Positions 1 through 11,446 of a DNA stretch of 64,000 nucleotides are shown here, in pieces. How positions within the stretch are numbered: position 1 is the stretch's first letter; every line of letters starts with the position of its first letter. A program made the position numbers and the translations under genes. Origin of the DNA: Euphorbia lathyris (Eukaryota > Streptophyta > Magnoliopsida > Malpighiales > Euphorbiaceae); assembly GCF_963576675.1 (NCBI RefSeq), contig NC_088914.1:80536441-80600440 (forward strand), in the 5' to 3' direction. The notes beneath the pieces are model-generated. The model did no database searches. It saw only the letters and a list, made by a program, of their open reading frames with translations, and had not been told where the DNA came from.

Positions 1-853
1 TGGCATACATGTGTTTAACTGCTCACTTTGTTGATAGTGAATGGTGCGTGCAAAAGAAAATTTTGAATTTCTATGTTGTAGAAAGTCATAAAGGGGTTCA
101 TCTTGCTAATGTTATTAGTTCTTGCATGGAAGAGTGAGGTTGGCTAGGGTCATGTGCATAACTATTGATAATGCTTCAGCTAATCTTGTTAATGTTGAAC
201 AATTGAAGAAAATGAAAAAAATGCACTTATGTTTGATGGAGTTTCTTTTCATATAAGGTGTTGCTCTCACATTCTTAACCTAATTGTCAAAGATGGTCTT
301 CAACTAGTTGATGGATCAATCAAAAGAATTAGAGATGTAGTTAAATATATTCGAAACAACCCATAAAGACTCACTTTGTTTAAACGTTCTTGTGTGTCAT
401 CAAGTATTAAATATACAAGAGCATTATGTTTAGATTGCCTCACTAGGTGGAATAACACCTATTTCATGTTGGATGTTGCATTAGGATATCAAAAGCATTT
501 GACAAGTTAGAAGGCATTAATAAGAAATATGTAGAGGAATTTATGAATGATATTCTTATTGAGAGTGATTGGTTGAATCTTAAGAATCTTTGTAGGCTTT
601 TGAAAATATTTTATGACATAACTTGTAAATAATCTGGTTCATTTTACTGGACCTCTAGCCTTCATTTTCATGAGATGATGAAATTTTTTAAGGATATCAC
701 ACTATGTCAAAATAGTAGAAATCCTTCTTTGCAGTACATGGGGACTCATATGAGAGCAAAATTTGATAAATATTGAGACTTTATCGACACAATGAATGCG
801 ATGCTTTCTGTAGCAGCGGTTTTAGGCCCAATGTATAAGATGAGATATTTGAT
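1..853 (+). pseudogene. hAT-family transposase pseudogene, central part (interrupted)
   Basis: Conceptual translation gives hAT (Ac/RICESLEEPER-like) transposase core features: an ITIDNASAN segment, then SFHIRCCSHILNLIVKDGL, then a CLTRWNNTYFML segment, as in the RNase H-like fold of zinc-finger BED/hAT transposases. The frame is broken by several stops (for example around 363-366) and small indels, so it is a relic. The 5' part lies outside the window. The reading frame runs into the CACTA insertion at 854 and resumes at 53855; skipping the insertion and one GAT copy gives an open junction (YKMRYLMARYTEYYRE). The class assignment is firm; activity is excluded by the breaks. Confidence 0.85.
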
Positions 854-1260
854 CACTATGCCAAAACCCTCTTCAGATGACGGTTAAAAATCGTCGTCCC
901 GCACGATATAAATCTGTCACAGGGCTCGCTGCCGTCTGTTAAGGCATTAGACGATGGTCACGTTCTGTCATCCGTAATAGCCTCACATGACAGCGACCAA
1001 ATAGTGACCTGTCATCTGACCACTAATTATATGACGGTTTATCTAATAACAATTGTCACCGAATATATGTTGTCATGACACCATTTTTTAAATAATATGT
1101 CAAAATATTAAGTTAAAATGGAGGTGTTATGTTAATGTTATGACAGTTTTTGTTTTCTCGACTGTCATCATAACGTAATTCACATGATATAATTTGTATT
1201 AAATTCTTTCGTTGGAACATAATTAGTATGACAGTTTGTTATCAGTTCTGTATCGTTAGA
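854..1260 (+). repeat. Left subterminal repeat region of the CACTA element
   Basis: Short motifs of the type ATGACAG, CTGTCAT and GACGG recur in both orientations (for example near 958-990, 1003-1040, 1068, 1140-1170 and 1230). In CACTA elements such subterminal repeats are binding sites for the element's DNA-binding protein; here that role is inferred from position and repetition only. Confidence 0.7.
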
Positions 1261-1754
1261 TAGGAAGTAAGATGAAATTTTCTTATAAGAATTTTGTCAT
1301 TGTTTTTTTTTTTGGTTTTTACCTCTTCCATGAACCTGTATATATAACCAAAGTAGATTGCAAATAATGTGCAAATAACCTTTATATATAACAATAAACT
1401 TGTACATATGTGAAGATCACAATCCTAACCAAAGGTTTCTCATTACAAAACTAACATTTAACTATATAAGAAGCCTAAACACCTAAACCTTGAATCTCCT
1501 GACTTGTTATGCCCATTCTTTGCATGTTTCCTTCCATCCCTTTGCTCCCTGCAACATAAAATACACAAGTTAATTGAGTGATGAACTTAATACCAAGTGC
1601 CTCTATTGTGCCACACACTTTAATAGTGTAATTAGAGCCATTATATGTAATTCATATTGACATAAACTGAGGGTAAAAGAAACGACTCACTAGAGATGCA
1701 TGAAATTCTGATAGCACATAATCCACAGTTTATTGAAAATAGTCCAATCCGTTC

Positions 1755-1863
1755 TCAATGCCTAAATTGATACTCTTTTTTAAATGTGAAGCCTATATCG
1801 GTGTTATTTTATACGTGGAGCCTAAATTGATACTTCCCCAAAAATCATAAACCTATTTTGGTA
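1755..1863 (+). repeat. Dispersed repeat, copy 1
   Basis: A stretch containing GCCTAAATTGATACT and AAGCCTATAT resembles 3052-3170 in the same orientation, with clear divergence. Both lie in the CACTA interior. The family is not identified. Confidence 0.55.
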
Positions 1864-3051
1864 CAAATTGGGAAAAGCATGCAGTAATTGCAAGGTAAAC
1901 TCAGCTGAGTAAAACATAGAATTCTGAAACTACACTAACTGACAAGGCAATATTAGCTCGATCTATTTTTTTCTTAGACTACAAACGTACCTTTCAAATT
2001 CATTGATTGACCAAATATTAACCTAATGACGTATCATGTATGGTATTAATTGTATAATGCAAAACTATCATCATAATAGACTTGAATCAGATCATCTGCA
2101 AACAAAAGAGAATAAGCACTACTTCATACTATAATCAACTATATGGTGTATGGAAAATATTACAGTATTTAGGAGTTGCAAAAGGTACTATAGGGATAAA
2201 ATGGAAACTAAAGGAAATAGTAGTAGTGCAAGATAATTTAAGCAAATGAGCAAAAGTAGGAATTGGAATAATGCTTGAGATTCGAGAACCTTGAGGCATG
2301 ATTCTAAATTCTAGAAGGTAAAGGATAGTTATAATTACCTCAACGTTTTGGAATTCTCTAATATCCAGCTTTGTCCTATACCACAACCCCAATTAAGATT
2401 TCACAAATACATAATTTTTTAGTCAACTACATTTCACAAATAAACATGACTCAACATATAAGAAATAAACTAACAGGTCAGGTTCAAAAATTTTGTACTT
2501 TAAAGAAACAGAACATTCCCAGAAAAATGAAATCAACTTGAATTGTAGTGGTTGTTTGATGCATTAACTCTTGAAAGCTACCTTTGCTTCATTAACTCTT
2601 GAATTTCATAACATTCCCATAGAACATATTCTTGTTTTATGATGCCAAAGATATATAAAGGAAACCAACAGGTTCATGTAGTGAACAATTTGACAATAAA
2701 GCTTGATCAGTCAACCTATTATCAGAATTTCATTTACATAAGGCTTGTTTGGTTGACCAATTTGCGGGTACAAGTTAGTTGAATTTCTTCCGAAATAGCT
2801 ACAAGAAGATGTTTCTTAATACTAACCAAACACTTTAATTCTGCGGTTTTGACTCAAAAAGTAAAAAGGAGCTACAAAAAGAAGAACCGAAGAGACACAT
2901 AGATCAGTCATACAAATCCAAAACAACTGAATCAAGCTCTCACAGTTCAATTTTCACACCATCAAACAACACGAAACTAATAGAAACATTGAGATTAGAG
3001 AATTAAATACCAGCAGCTGAATGCTAATAACACGATAGAGAATCTAATAAC

Positions 3052-3170
3052 ATTGAGACCTAAATTGGTACCTTTTTTAAACGTTAAGCCTATATTGGTG
3101 CTATTTTGTACGTTGAGCCTAAATTGATACTTCCCTAAAAACCATGGGCCTATTTTGGCACCTTATCCCT
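3052..3170 (+). repeat. Dispersed repeat, copy 2
   Basis: Second copy of the repeat at 1755-1863, sharing AGCCTATAT(T/C)GGTG and GAGCCTAAATTGATACTTCCC. Same orientation, 1.3 kb away. No terminal structure or TSD could be fixed. Confidence 0.55.
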
Positions 3171-4519
3171 TTAAACAAAAGATCTCTTTGATTTCGCTCC
3201 TGATTCGTTGATGTCTCCAACTACAATACACCATCCAAAAATAGCAAAAATTTCAAAATCTCGCCCAAATTCATAGAAAATCCATTAATAGAAACCAGAC
3301 CCAAATTCATTTGGGGAACAAGAACAAAGGTAGAGTTTATTTGGGGAACGTGATATCTACCAACAAGAAATAAACTCATATGGACAAAAACATGACAAAC
3401 ACAATTTAGGATAAAATGGATCTTATGTTATTTTAAGTTTAAAAAATTATTCTGATCATTGTGCATATAAATATAAAGAAGCAAAACGATTGCTTCTCTT
3501 ACACAATTTTTCATTTCTTGTAAAGAAACACTTCATATAATCAAACCCTCTATTAACATAGCCAAATGTGAAAGAACATTGACACAAACTGAAATCACAT
3601 ATCAGGATAAAACTGAAGCAATCAGCAAGCACAAATATTATGATGAACATATCTGTAGCCTGTACTAGGAAACTTCAATATATGTTATGCATCTTGCTGC
3701 ATCAAGTTCAATGACTGATCAAACAGAGATCGAAAAATATGGTTCGAGATCAAACAGGGATTGAAAAATAAAATTATCTGGACTAACAAACAACAAAGCC
3801 ATATAATTAGTGCATTAAATACCTGGCCAGGTCTTAATTACTCTCCATAATAGTATACATTGACAATCCTATCAACATAATCCGCAAAAAGCTTTCCTTC
3901 CCAATACACCAAACAGCTCACAGCAGAACTACTTGTTATTGATCTGATCGGTCTGGTATCTACTTCAAAATCTGATTTACATATATAGTGAGAACAAACT
4001 CTAATTTCACAACTTTAATTGTAAAATTGGGAAATAATTAGATTGGTGTGATTAAGGGGCAAAAGAGCAAAGAAGAGTATTTATACATGTTACCCATATG
4101 ATTATCATCTCCACTTTTTTCTATATATAAGACAAATATCTTCTTACAAACCAAAAAACAAACTTCTTTTGAATTTGAACTTACAGCAAAATATATATAA
4201 TTCCAAACTATCCTAATTAAAGAGAGGATAATCGTTTTGTCTTTGTATAGATTAGAAATGGGTGAAGTGAATTATTAAAGTTACAGAGGAAACATATTTA
4301 TAGGTAGTCTTTGCTAGTTGTGTCTCCTTTCGACTACATGCTTCTCTAAATAACATAACATGCTTTCATCAAAACATGTATATTTGCTTAATTACATAGC
4401 CAAAATCTGAATTTACTAATCTTCATCAGCATTTGATAGTAACCACATAAAGCAAACATCTTTGAGCCATGGCAACACATGCCATTAGTTATGCAAATTA
4501 GAAGGATTCACCAAAAGCA

Positions 4520-4527
4520 CATGCTAG
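4520..4527 (+). repeat. 8-bp TSD of the GC-rich hAT element (left copy)
   Basis: CATGCTAG directly precedes TAGGGATG and recurs at 52647-52654 directly after CATCCCTA. Eight bases is the hAT target-site duplication length. Confidence 0.9.
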
Positions 4528-4732
4528 TAGGGATGTAAACGGGGCGGGGATTTGGTTTCCCATCCCCGTCCCCGCCTAAATGGGGATTCCCCGTCCCCGT
4601 CCCGCCAACTAAACGGGGACAAAAACTATCCCCGTCCCCGTCCCCGCCCCACGGGGAAACCGTGGGTACGGGGAATCCCCGTCTACCCATTTAGAAAACT
4701 CATGCCATACCCACATTAACAGTTTTGCCCCC

Positions 4733-6007
4733 TGTTGTCCTCAGATTAGACTCTAGCAAGTGTACTAGATACAAGTAATAAAGTGATAAGTTAAGTATCA
4801 TCTCCACATGGATTGAGATCCAAAATTATATTAGAAAATCGTTGCTAAACAGTGTGTGTGTAAAAGTATCTTCTTAGTAGGATTGGTTGTTTGAGTTTGG
4901 TCAGTTAAGACAAAAGAGTGCTAAAGCTATAAAAGATATGACGAATAGATGACAGTTTAAAGGATAGAACAGGCTAGGCACTACCGAATAGGTTGTGCAA
5001 GGTCATACAACAATCCAACGAATCAGTTAAAATACCAATGAAGTCAAAGTAGCAGCTTTAATGCCCACTTAAGTCAACTTTCGTGTATTCTTAAGTTCCT
5101 AAGATTTACTAGAACCAATAGCGTCCTAAAGGAACTTTCTTTCTTGCATTAAGATCAAAGCTGCATTTCTGTTAAGAAAACCCTTGACACAACCATCTAA
5201 CATGTCTGCTTCGAGGTTGCAAGATTGATAGAGATATTAGTGAAGATGCAAGTAGTGTCCTAACATACATCTATCACATGCATACATGCCGAAGCATAGA
5301 AGTAAAAACCCTCATCAACACATCATTGGCAAAATACTACAAATTCATTAAAAGAGTTATAAGACTTACATCACCGGCCCGGACTGGCCGTGCCCATTCA
5401 AAATGGATTACTCACTCATATCAAGCAGTGAGTAATCAGCAGTTCTTTTTACATTCAGAAACTCCATTGGAGCTCTCTTCTATCGCCCCTAACAGTGACT
5501 TTTCTATTCTAAAACAAATATCTGATGCCCCCTTCTTTCCTTTGCTACGTCTATTTAAAGGAGAGGGACCAGGGCCAAAATTGGTACCCGAAAGTATCCT
5601 TACAAAAATACAGAAAATAAGTCAACTACAACTACAACTACAACTAAACAAAATGAAATGATTTTGGATCCTTTTGACCCTTGAACACTCAATGGTCGAA
5701 ACTTCTTGTCATCATGCTACTTTAGGTAATGCCACCGAAACTCTTTTCCACCTGCTGCCTCTGCCACAGCCACCTCTGTTCTGTCGCTGTCCGTCATCAG
5801 AATATCCGGCGTTTGACCGCTGGATCATAGAAAGGCTCCACTCCTCCTTGACAGTTTCGAAACAAGCTGTTTCCAGCATGTTTGGCTTTAATCTTTACTC
5901 ATCTACAAAAAAACATTAATGAGCCCTTTATTCTAGCAATATAATAGAAAAACACCCCAATTCTCTTATAAATATTATGTTAAACTTAGTCAATTTCATG
6001 CCTAACA
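4733..6007 (-). repeat. Athila-1 3' LTR
   Basis: Matches 43371-44639 along its whole length, with scattered substitutions and one extra CTACAA unit near 5630-5645. The polypurine tract (TTTGGGGTATT on the minus strand, about 6008-6020) adjoins its 5' end. The short reading frames inside it (5278-5661 and 5674-5919) also occur in the other LTR and are not genes. Confidence 0.93.
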
Positions 6008-7583
6008 AATACCCCAAATTGAACCTTTGCTTGTCCTCAAGCAACCGATTGTAAGAAAGAGTACTTCAACAGAAGAAGAGTTAGGAATGAAATTTTTACA
6101 GAGAACGATATGGAGAACAAAATTTTTTATGTTCAGCGAGGTAGTTAACAGATGCGTGCTATGATTTCAATGAAAAGTTAAAGCTCGTTTTAAATTGTGT
6201 GCCTTTACTCGAGAACTTCCTTAAAGCTTAAAATTTAGACTTCTACTTTCACAAGGAGTAACCAACTCGCCAGACATGCCTCACCAAGGATTGGAATAAT
6301 TCACTCACTCTCGCATGGCATTTATTTACCATAGGAAAAAGAATGCGACTTCACTCCATAGCTCAGTCACCACACCCTTAGGGTGTGAGTTTGCCTATTG
6401 GTCCTGAATCTATGGGTCAAAATTCTTCCAAACATAGTCCAAAGGACTTGACAAAGGTTGTAATGTTAGGCTCAGGTTCTGGTTTGAAAGTGAGAGGCTA
6501 TTTCAGTGTATGAATTCTGTCTTTATGCAAATTATTTAACCTACACAACTTTCAATCAACTAAATAATTCACCCTTTACCCTAACCACACAGCCTGTTTT
6601 CTTATAACACACTACTCTTTCTGTTAATAGTGAACAATCATTAAAGATTTCTCCATCCGAACACTCGATTCCCATGTTTGTTTCTATCTTTTCTTTAGCA
6701 TCATCTGCTCAATCGCTTTTATTTGTGTATCTTTAAAAACACATGATTTCAAATTAAACAGTTGGTTTTGAAGCACAAGACAAAATTCAGGGTATTTAGG
6801 AATATCAGTGAGAGGAAGGGGTCACTTTGCGTGGGTTTTAGAAAGAGCAGGTTATGGCTCAAGTTGGTCATCCTAAAATATGGAGTGCAAAGCACATGTG
6901 GCTTTTTGTGTAGCGGAAAGGGGAATCTAAATGCCTTTTTCCTCCTATGATTGTAAAAAAGAATCTCCATTTCAACAGGGCAAACCAAGGCAAATTCTCC
7001 CTAAAGATAGTGAGCGCTGGCCCTCTCAGAAAAATTAATGCATATATTAGATGCATTTACAGGCTCGAGTTCTCACTATTTTTGGGGAAATGCAATAAGG
7101 CCAGGGTTACTAATTGTGAAAGAAGATTTAAAAATTTGAAATTTTTTAGAACTTCCAGACTCGGGGAGACATAATTCAAACAAACAACTAAAACCAGACA
7201 AATCTATCATAACACGCACAGTTTGTACAGTGATTCCCGTGAACACAAAACAATCGAATGTGAATGCAATAACAAGGAGATGAGAAAGAGAAGAAAAAGA
7301 AAATCACAAAGGACATTTACATCACAGATTCTCAAGGGGATATTTGCTATTCACCAAATCACTAATTAAACAAACTGAATTAAAACATTTATCATGTTAT
7401 GCCTGCATATATTGTGATGTGTAACTCCCCACCCCCAAATTAAAACGAAACATTGTCCTCAATGTTATCAGGATGGCAGCAAATTATAGATAATTAAAGC
7501 ATAACAACATAGGCAGAGCACAATTTGATAGAGTAAGGGTGTTAGATGTTACCAAATGCTAGGACAGCGACAATGGTGATAGA
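6008..7583 (-). other. Athila-1 3' untranslated region
   Basis: Non-coding DNA between the env-position ORF and the 3' LTR. It contains the polypurine tract beside the LTR. Overlapping frames on both strands at 6749-7174 show no recognisable domain. A long untranslated region between the last ORF and the 3' LTR is usual for Athila elements. Confidence 0.6.
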
Positions 7584-8871
7584 TCAGGCGGGCTGGGAAA
7601 GAGAGGAGTTAACCTCTCTATCTGCAGTGGCAGGAATGCCCTCCCCTTTCGAGGAAGCATCAGCATTAGCATTAGCAGGTGTTTCAGGCATTTTTCTTAC
7701 CGGACTCTTGACAGAAAAACCAGATGGACTCTCCTTGCCATGTTCCTCAATACAGATGTTTTTGAGCATGTCGATCGATCCCTATTGTATCTCGTATTTT
7801 CGCTCAAGTGCAAGTATCATCTCACGGTTGGCCTGGTTCTGAGCAAACAGGGAGTTGAACTTGTCAAGGATGTCCTCGCTGGAAAGCTTGGCACACTTCT
7901 GATAGAAACCCAGATCCTTTGGCAGCTCGACCTGTTCAGAATCCGATGAGACCGACACAGTTGGTTCACTTTTCCTCTTCCGGCTTTCTACTTTCCTTGA
8001 TGCAACAAAGTCCGACATCCAAACCCACTTTCCATTCACCAGCTTACCAAACAACATTTTCTGCAGGCTCCGGAGATCAATCTGGTTTGGGTGGTTCACA
8101 ATAGTGAGCCGTATGGTCCTCAGGCTTAAAAACTCGGATAGATTCAACAATTCCAGTGACCATGCTCCCGCAGCAGATGAGCGAAGAGTTCTTCTTATAA
8201 AAAGCACTGATGTACTCCCCAAACCAGTAACCTAAATTCATTTTTGTCCCAATTGCCATACTCCACAAAGCTGTAAGGTCTGCATGCGGCATAGTGGCTT
8301 GATTTTCTCGAGCAAAGATTGTGCCGGATACCAGCTTGTGCAAGTAACGAACAGCATAGTCATCAATATTTGACGCCTTGGAAACACTCCCGTCATAATG
8401 TTGCTGTCCTGAAATAGAATTCCAGAAGGCAGTAGGGTCAAAGACATCAGGGGTCTTGGTGAATGCTTCCTTGTAGCTTTCGGACTCCAGGTCATCATCG
8501 TCTGCAGCGCTTAACATTTGGTTAAACAAGTTGAGCGAAGGCCTCTGAGTGTGACCCATAAGCCTGAACCTGAACTTCTCTTCTTCTTCAGGATCAGTGA
8601 TCTCAGTATTGTGTTTGAAAGTGGCCAGGAACTCTAACGTCAGTTCTTTGTATGCCGGCTCCATCTCAAAGAAGCAGCCGAAATGGCCTGCCTCCATGAG
8701 CGTGCGCACACGTTCTTCAAGCCTTAGCCGCTTCAGGGTGTCCCAACAAACTGTTCTTATGGGCCCGAATTCAAGTTTAGCTAGATCTTCGTAGTACGCC
8801 TGCACTGTTTCATCTTTGAACTGAAAAAGTTTCTTCACTAGCTTTTCATCTGGAACGAAAGCGACCGTGCT
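7584..8871 (-). pseudogene. Athila-1 env-position ORF (Athila ORF-1 family-like), truncated
   Basis: Reading down from 8871, the frame carries blocks such as FGPIRTVCWDTLKRL, FWNSISGQQHYDG, RYLHKLVSGTIFARE and LGYWFGEYISAFYKK, which I recognise as typical of the plant Athila ORF-1 family proteins. It then becomes a Lys/Glu/Ser-rich tail. A frameshift near 8100 moves it to the frame ending near 7782, and a stop separates the last part (7769-7584). Its 5' end is cut by the SIRE element at 8872. The position after pol and before the 3' LTR is where Athila elements hold their env-like gene; function is unproven. Confidence 0.72.
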
Positions 8872-10628
8872 AGGTACCCAATTTTTTTGGGTCCTTTCTT
8901 GTTAGTATAAACAGGTGCAAAATCATATTTTAGTTTGTGACGACATACTTTTATAGTGTGGCCATTTTTACCACAGAAGTCACAATAAACTACCCTTTGA
9001 GGGTCATGCTGAGTGTGGTCAGCATTGTTATGTTGAGCATGCCAACATACCTTAGTGGTATGTCCTTTTCTTCCGCAGAAGTCACATTAGACAATCCGCT
9101 TGTTGAACCAACACACATCTTTTGTGTGTCCCCTTTTCCCGCAATATTCACACTGGGTGAACTGTTTATACTGACTAGTACTTGAGTACTCAACGTGGGA
9201 TTTATGTTTATTTGAGCCTTTTATTTGACTCTGTAGGGTTGTAACGTCCTTTCTAAGTTTCTTTGACTCAGATTGAACCTCCGTGACAAACTTATGCATT
9301 ATTTGGATGTTGTTATGTAAATCTACATTGTCTTGGAGGAGATATCTGAGGTCACTCAGCTTGACCTCTTCAATCTCGTCACACCGCCTGCTAAGTGATT
9401 TGATTTTCTTGTTACACTTTTTAGTTAGTGTGTATAAATCACTCAAGGCATTTACCATTCATTTCTAAGCAAAAGTAGGGATGTTACCTCATTGTTGTGT
9501 TCCTCCTGGTCAGTTTCATCAAAGAGGTCAGCTTGCTCAGATTGAGAGTGTTCAGCATCATCGGCCATGAAGCATATGTTTGCCGTTTCATTTGCATCAG
9601 CTTCGGATGATGTTGACTCGTCACTGTCACTCCATGTTGCTACCATTGCCTTCTTGTTTCCCTTATTATCTCTTTTTAGGTTTGGGCAGCTTGACTTGAT
9701 GTGCCCAGTTTGGTGGCACTCAAAACATGTGACGGACTTGGAGCTGTCCTTCTTATATTTGTCACTGGACTCAGCTTTGTACCTATCAACTTTCTTGTAT
9801 GGCCGTTTGCTGTTTCTGTCATTTCTTCTGAACAGTTTCTTCATCTTTCTAGTAAACATAGCCATTTCCTCATCATCAGTTGACTGAGCTTCTGTGGAGT
9901 CAGCTTTCATCACTAGTGATTTCTGTTTCTTATCTTCGGACTTTTCTCTGGCTTTAAAGTTTTTCATAGAGATTTCATGGGTCAGCAAGGATCCGACCAG
10001 CTCATCATATTTGTAAGTAGTCAAATCCTGAGCTTCTTCTACAGATGTTTTCTTTGCTTGCCAACTCTTAGGTAGACTTCTCAGGATTTTCTTCACCTGT
10101 TCTTCTTCAGTGAAGTTCTTTCCAAATCTTTTGAGCTCATTTATGATGTTGGTGAATCTTGAGTTCATTTCTGAGATGTCTTCATTCTCATTCATCTCGA
10201 ACAGCTCATAGAGTCTCATATGTTGATTGACTTTGGACTCCTTAACCTTACTTGTGCCTTCATAAGTCACTTTCAACTTTTTCCAAATCTCCTGTGCTGA
10301 CTCACATCCTGAAATCTTATTGTATTCTGCAGCATCTAAAGCACAGTGAAGCATATTTATAGCCGAAGCATTATTTTGTAATTTTCTGAGGTCATCCTCT
10401 GTCCACTCAGCTTCGCTTTTAACAATTTTCTCATTGTTAACAATTTTATATGGCACATGTGGACCTTGAACAATTGCAAGCCATGCACTCATGTTTGTGG
10501 CTTGAATAAAGTTTTTCATCCTATTCTTCCAGAATGTATAGTTAGATCCAAAGAATAGGGGAGGTCTAGTGATTGATAATCCCTCAGGGAGTATCTGTGT
10601 TGTTTGGTTCCCTGGAAGGAAACGAGTG
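8872..10628 (-). pseudogene. Second SIRE gag fragment fused to LTR
   Basis: Nearly identical to 21013-22771 over about 1.75 kb. The N-terminal part is open from 10628 to 9452 and lacks the nonsense codon present in the main copy (CAG here, TAG there, near 22170). A 1-bp deletion near 9460 shifts the frame. It carries the zinc knuckles CFECHQTGHIKSSC, CEYCGKRGHTKDVC and CDFCGRKGHTTKVC. Its 5' end is joined straight to LTR sequence at GTG (10626-10628), skipping the leader and most of an LTR; its 3' end abuts Athila-1. The likeliest origin is a tandem SIRE pair collapsed by deletion. Confidence 0.85.
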
Positions 10629-11030
10629 TCTTCTACGTATTTCCAAGGATTCAATTATTAGTACAGAGGGGCGGTAATTATTGTCTTTTAGCGAACGACT
10701 GTTTCATGCTGTCCTGAGGGATCACTCAGCTTCTACTGCGTAAGTCTTTGTCTTCGGCAATTTCTAAGCTGAGTATATTTTTAGTCAGCTCAGCTTCGTA
10801 AGACAATTGTTGTTGCGGCTCCTTATGCTGAGCTTTATTCCACTTAGCTTGTTTTGTTCATCTCATGCTGACTTCTTCCTGTCTTACTTTTTATATTTAT
10901 CTTTATTTATATTTATACTCAACATTGAACAAACGGATTAGTACAATTAAAATAAAGCACTTAAATTTAATTTTCTCTTAATCATGGATGATTTTGTCAA
11001 ATCAAAATCTTGTGGAAAGGTGTTTCAACA
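10629..11030 (-). repeat. Truncated SIRE 3' LTR
   Basis: Its 402 bp align with 23835-24236 of the 5' LTR without a length change and end in the same TTTCAACA. About 985 bp of the LTR are missing at the fusion with the gag fragment. Confidence 0.92.
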
Positions 11031-11046
11031 AACTCCCCCGTTTTGA
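11031..11046 (-). other. SIRE polypurine tract
   Basis: Minus-strand AAAACGGGGGAGTT directly abuts the start of the LTR (TGTTGAAAC...), the expected place of the plus-strand primer. Confidence 0.8.
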
Positions 11047-11446
11047 TGTTGGCAAAATGCATAATTATGGAACTCAGTTTTGAAATTCCCCATGATTGAT
11101 TTATTTTTCATATTTCTGAAATTTCTCCCCCGTAAGGGTTGCATCTGTTAATTTACCTCTTAAACCTTCCAAGATTTATTTGAGACAAACTAAGAATGTG
11201 TGTACTGACTAGATTCAGTTCTAATTTATTTTGAGTCTAGGTCTGCTTTCAGAAATGCTTGAATACTCAGTTTGATTTACTCGTTATTATGTATACTGGG
11301 TATTTGTTTGTTCAATTTGCTTATGTTAATGTGCATTGATAAGCATGGCATTTGGACAGAATGAAAAACAAGGTTCATTGGATAGAGAATGAAACATACA
11401 AAATACTTGTGCCTACAGAATAGAATCATAAAAAACTTAAGTTTCA

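Larger units (their letters stand above)
1440..4519 (-). other. CACTA internal DNA, left part, with gene-like exon signals
   Basis: AT-rich DNA with no long reading frame. On the minus strand a possible terminal exon follows a TGTTGCAG acceptor near 1550 and ends in a short open stretch and a stop near 1490. Together with donor and acceptor signals in the right part of the element (52655-53530), this suggests a minus-strand transcription unit inside the CACTA element. It might be a captured host gene fragment or the remains of a transposon gene. I do not recognise the product. Confidence 0.35.

Noticed and set aside
4508..4690. Minus-strand ORF rich in Gly/Asp at the left end of the hAT element
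   Set aside because: It is a product of the GC-rich GGGGACGGGGA repeat units of the element terminus; no domain.
5278..5919. Two plus-strand ORFs in the Athila-1 LTR
   Set aside because: They lie entirely in an LTR, on the strand opposite to the element, and recur with changes in the other LTR (43916-44551); no domain.
7546..7949. Plus-strand ORFs across the Athila-1 env-position region
   Set aside because: They are antisense shadows of the minus-strand ORF at 7584-8871.
9567..9887. Plus-strand ORFs inside the gag copies (also 21712-22161)
   Set aside because: They are opposite-strand shadows of the gag coding region with no domain of their own.
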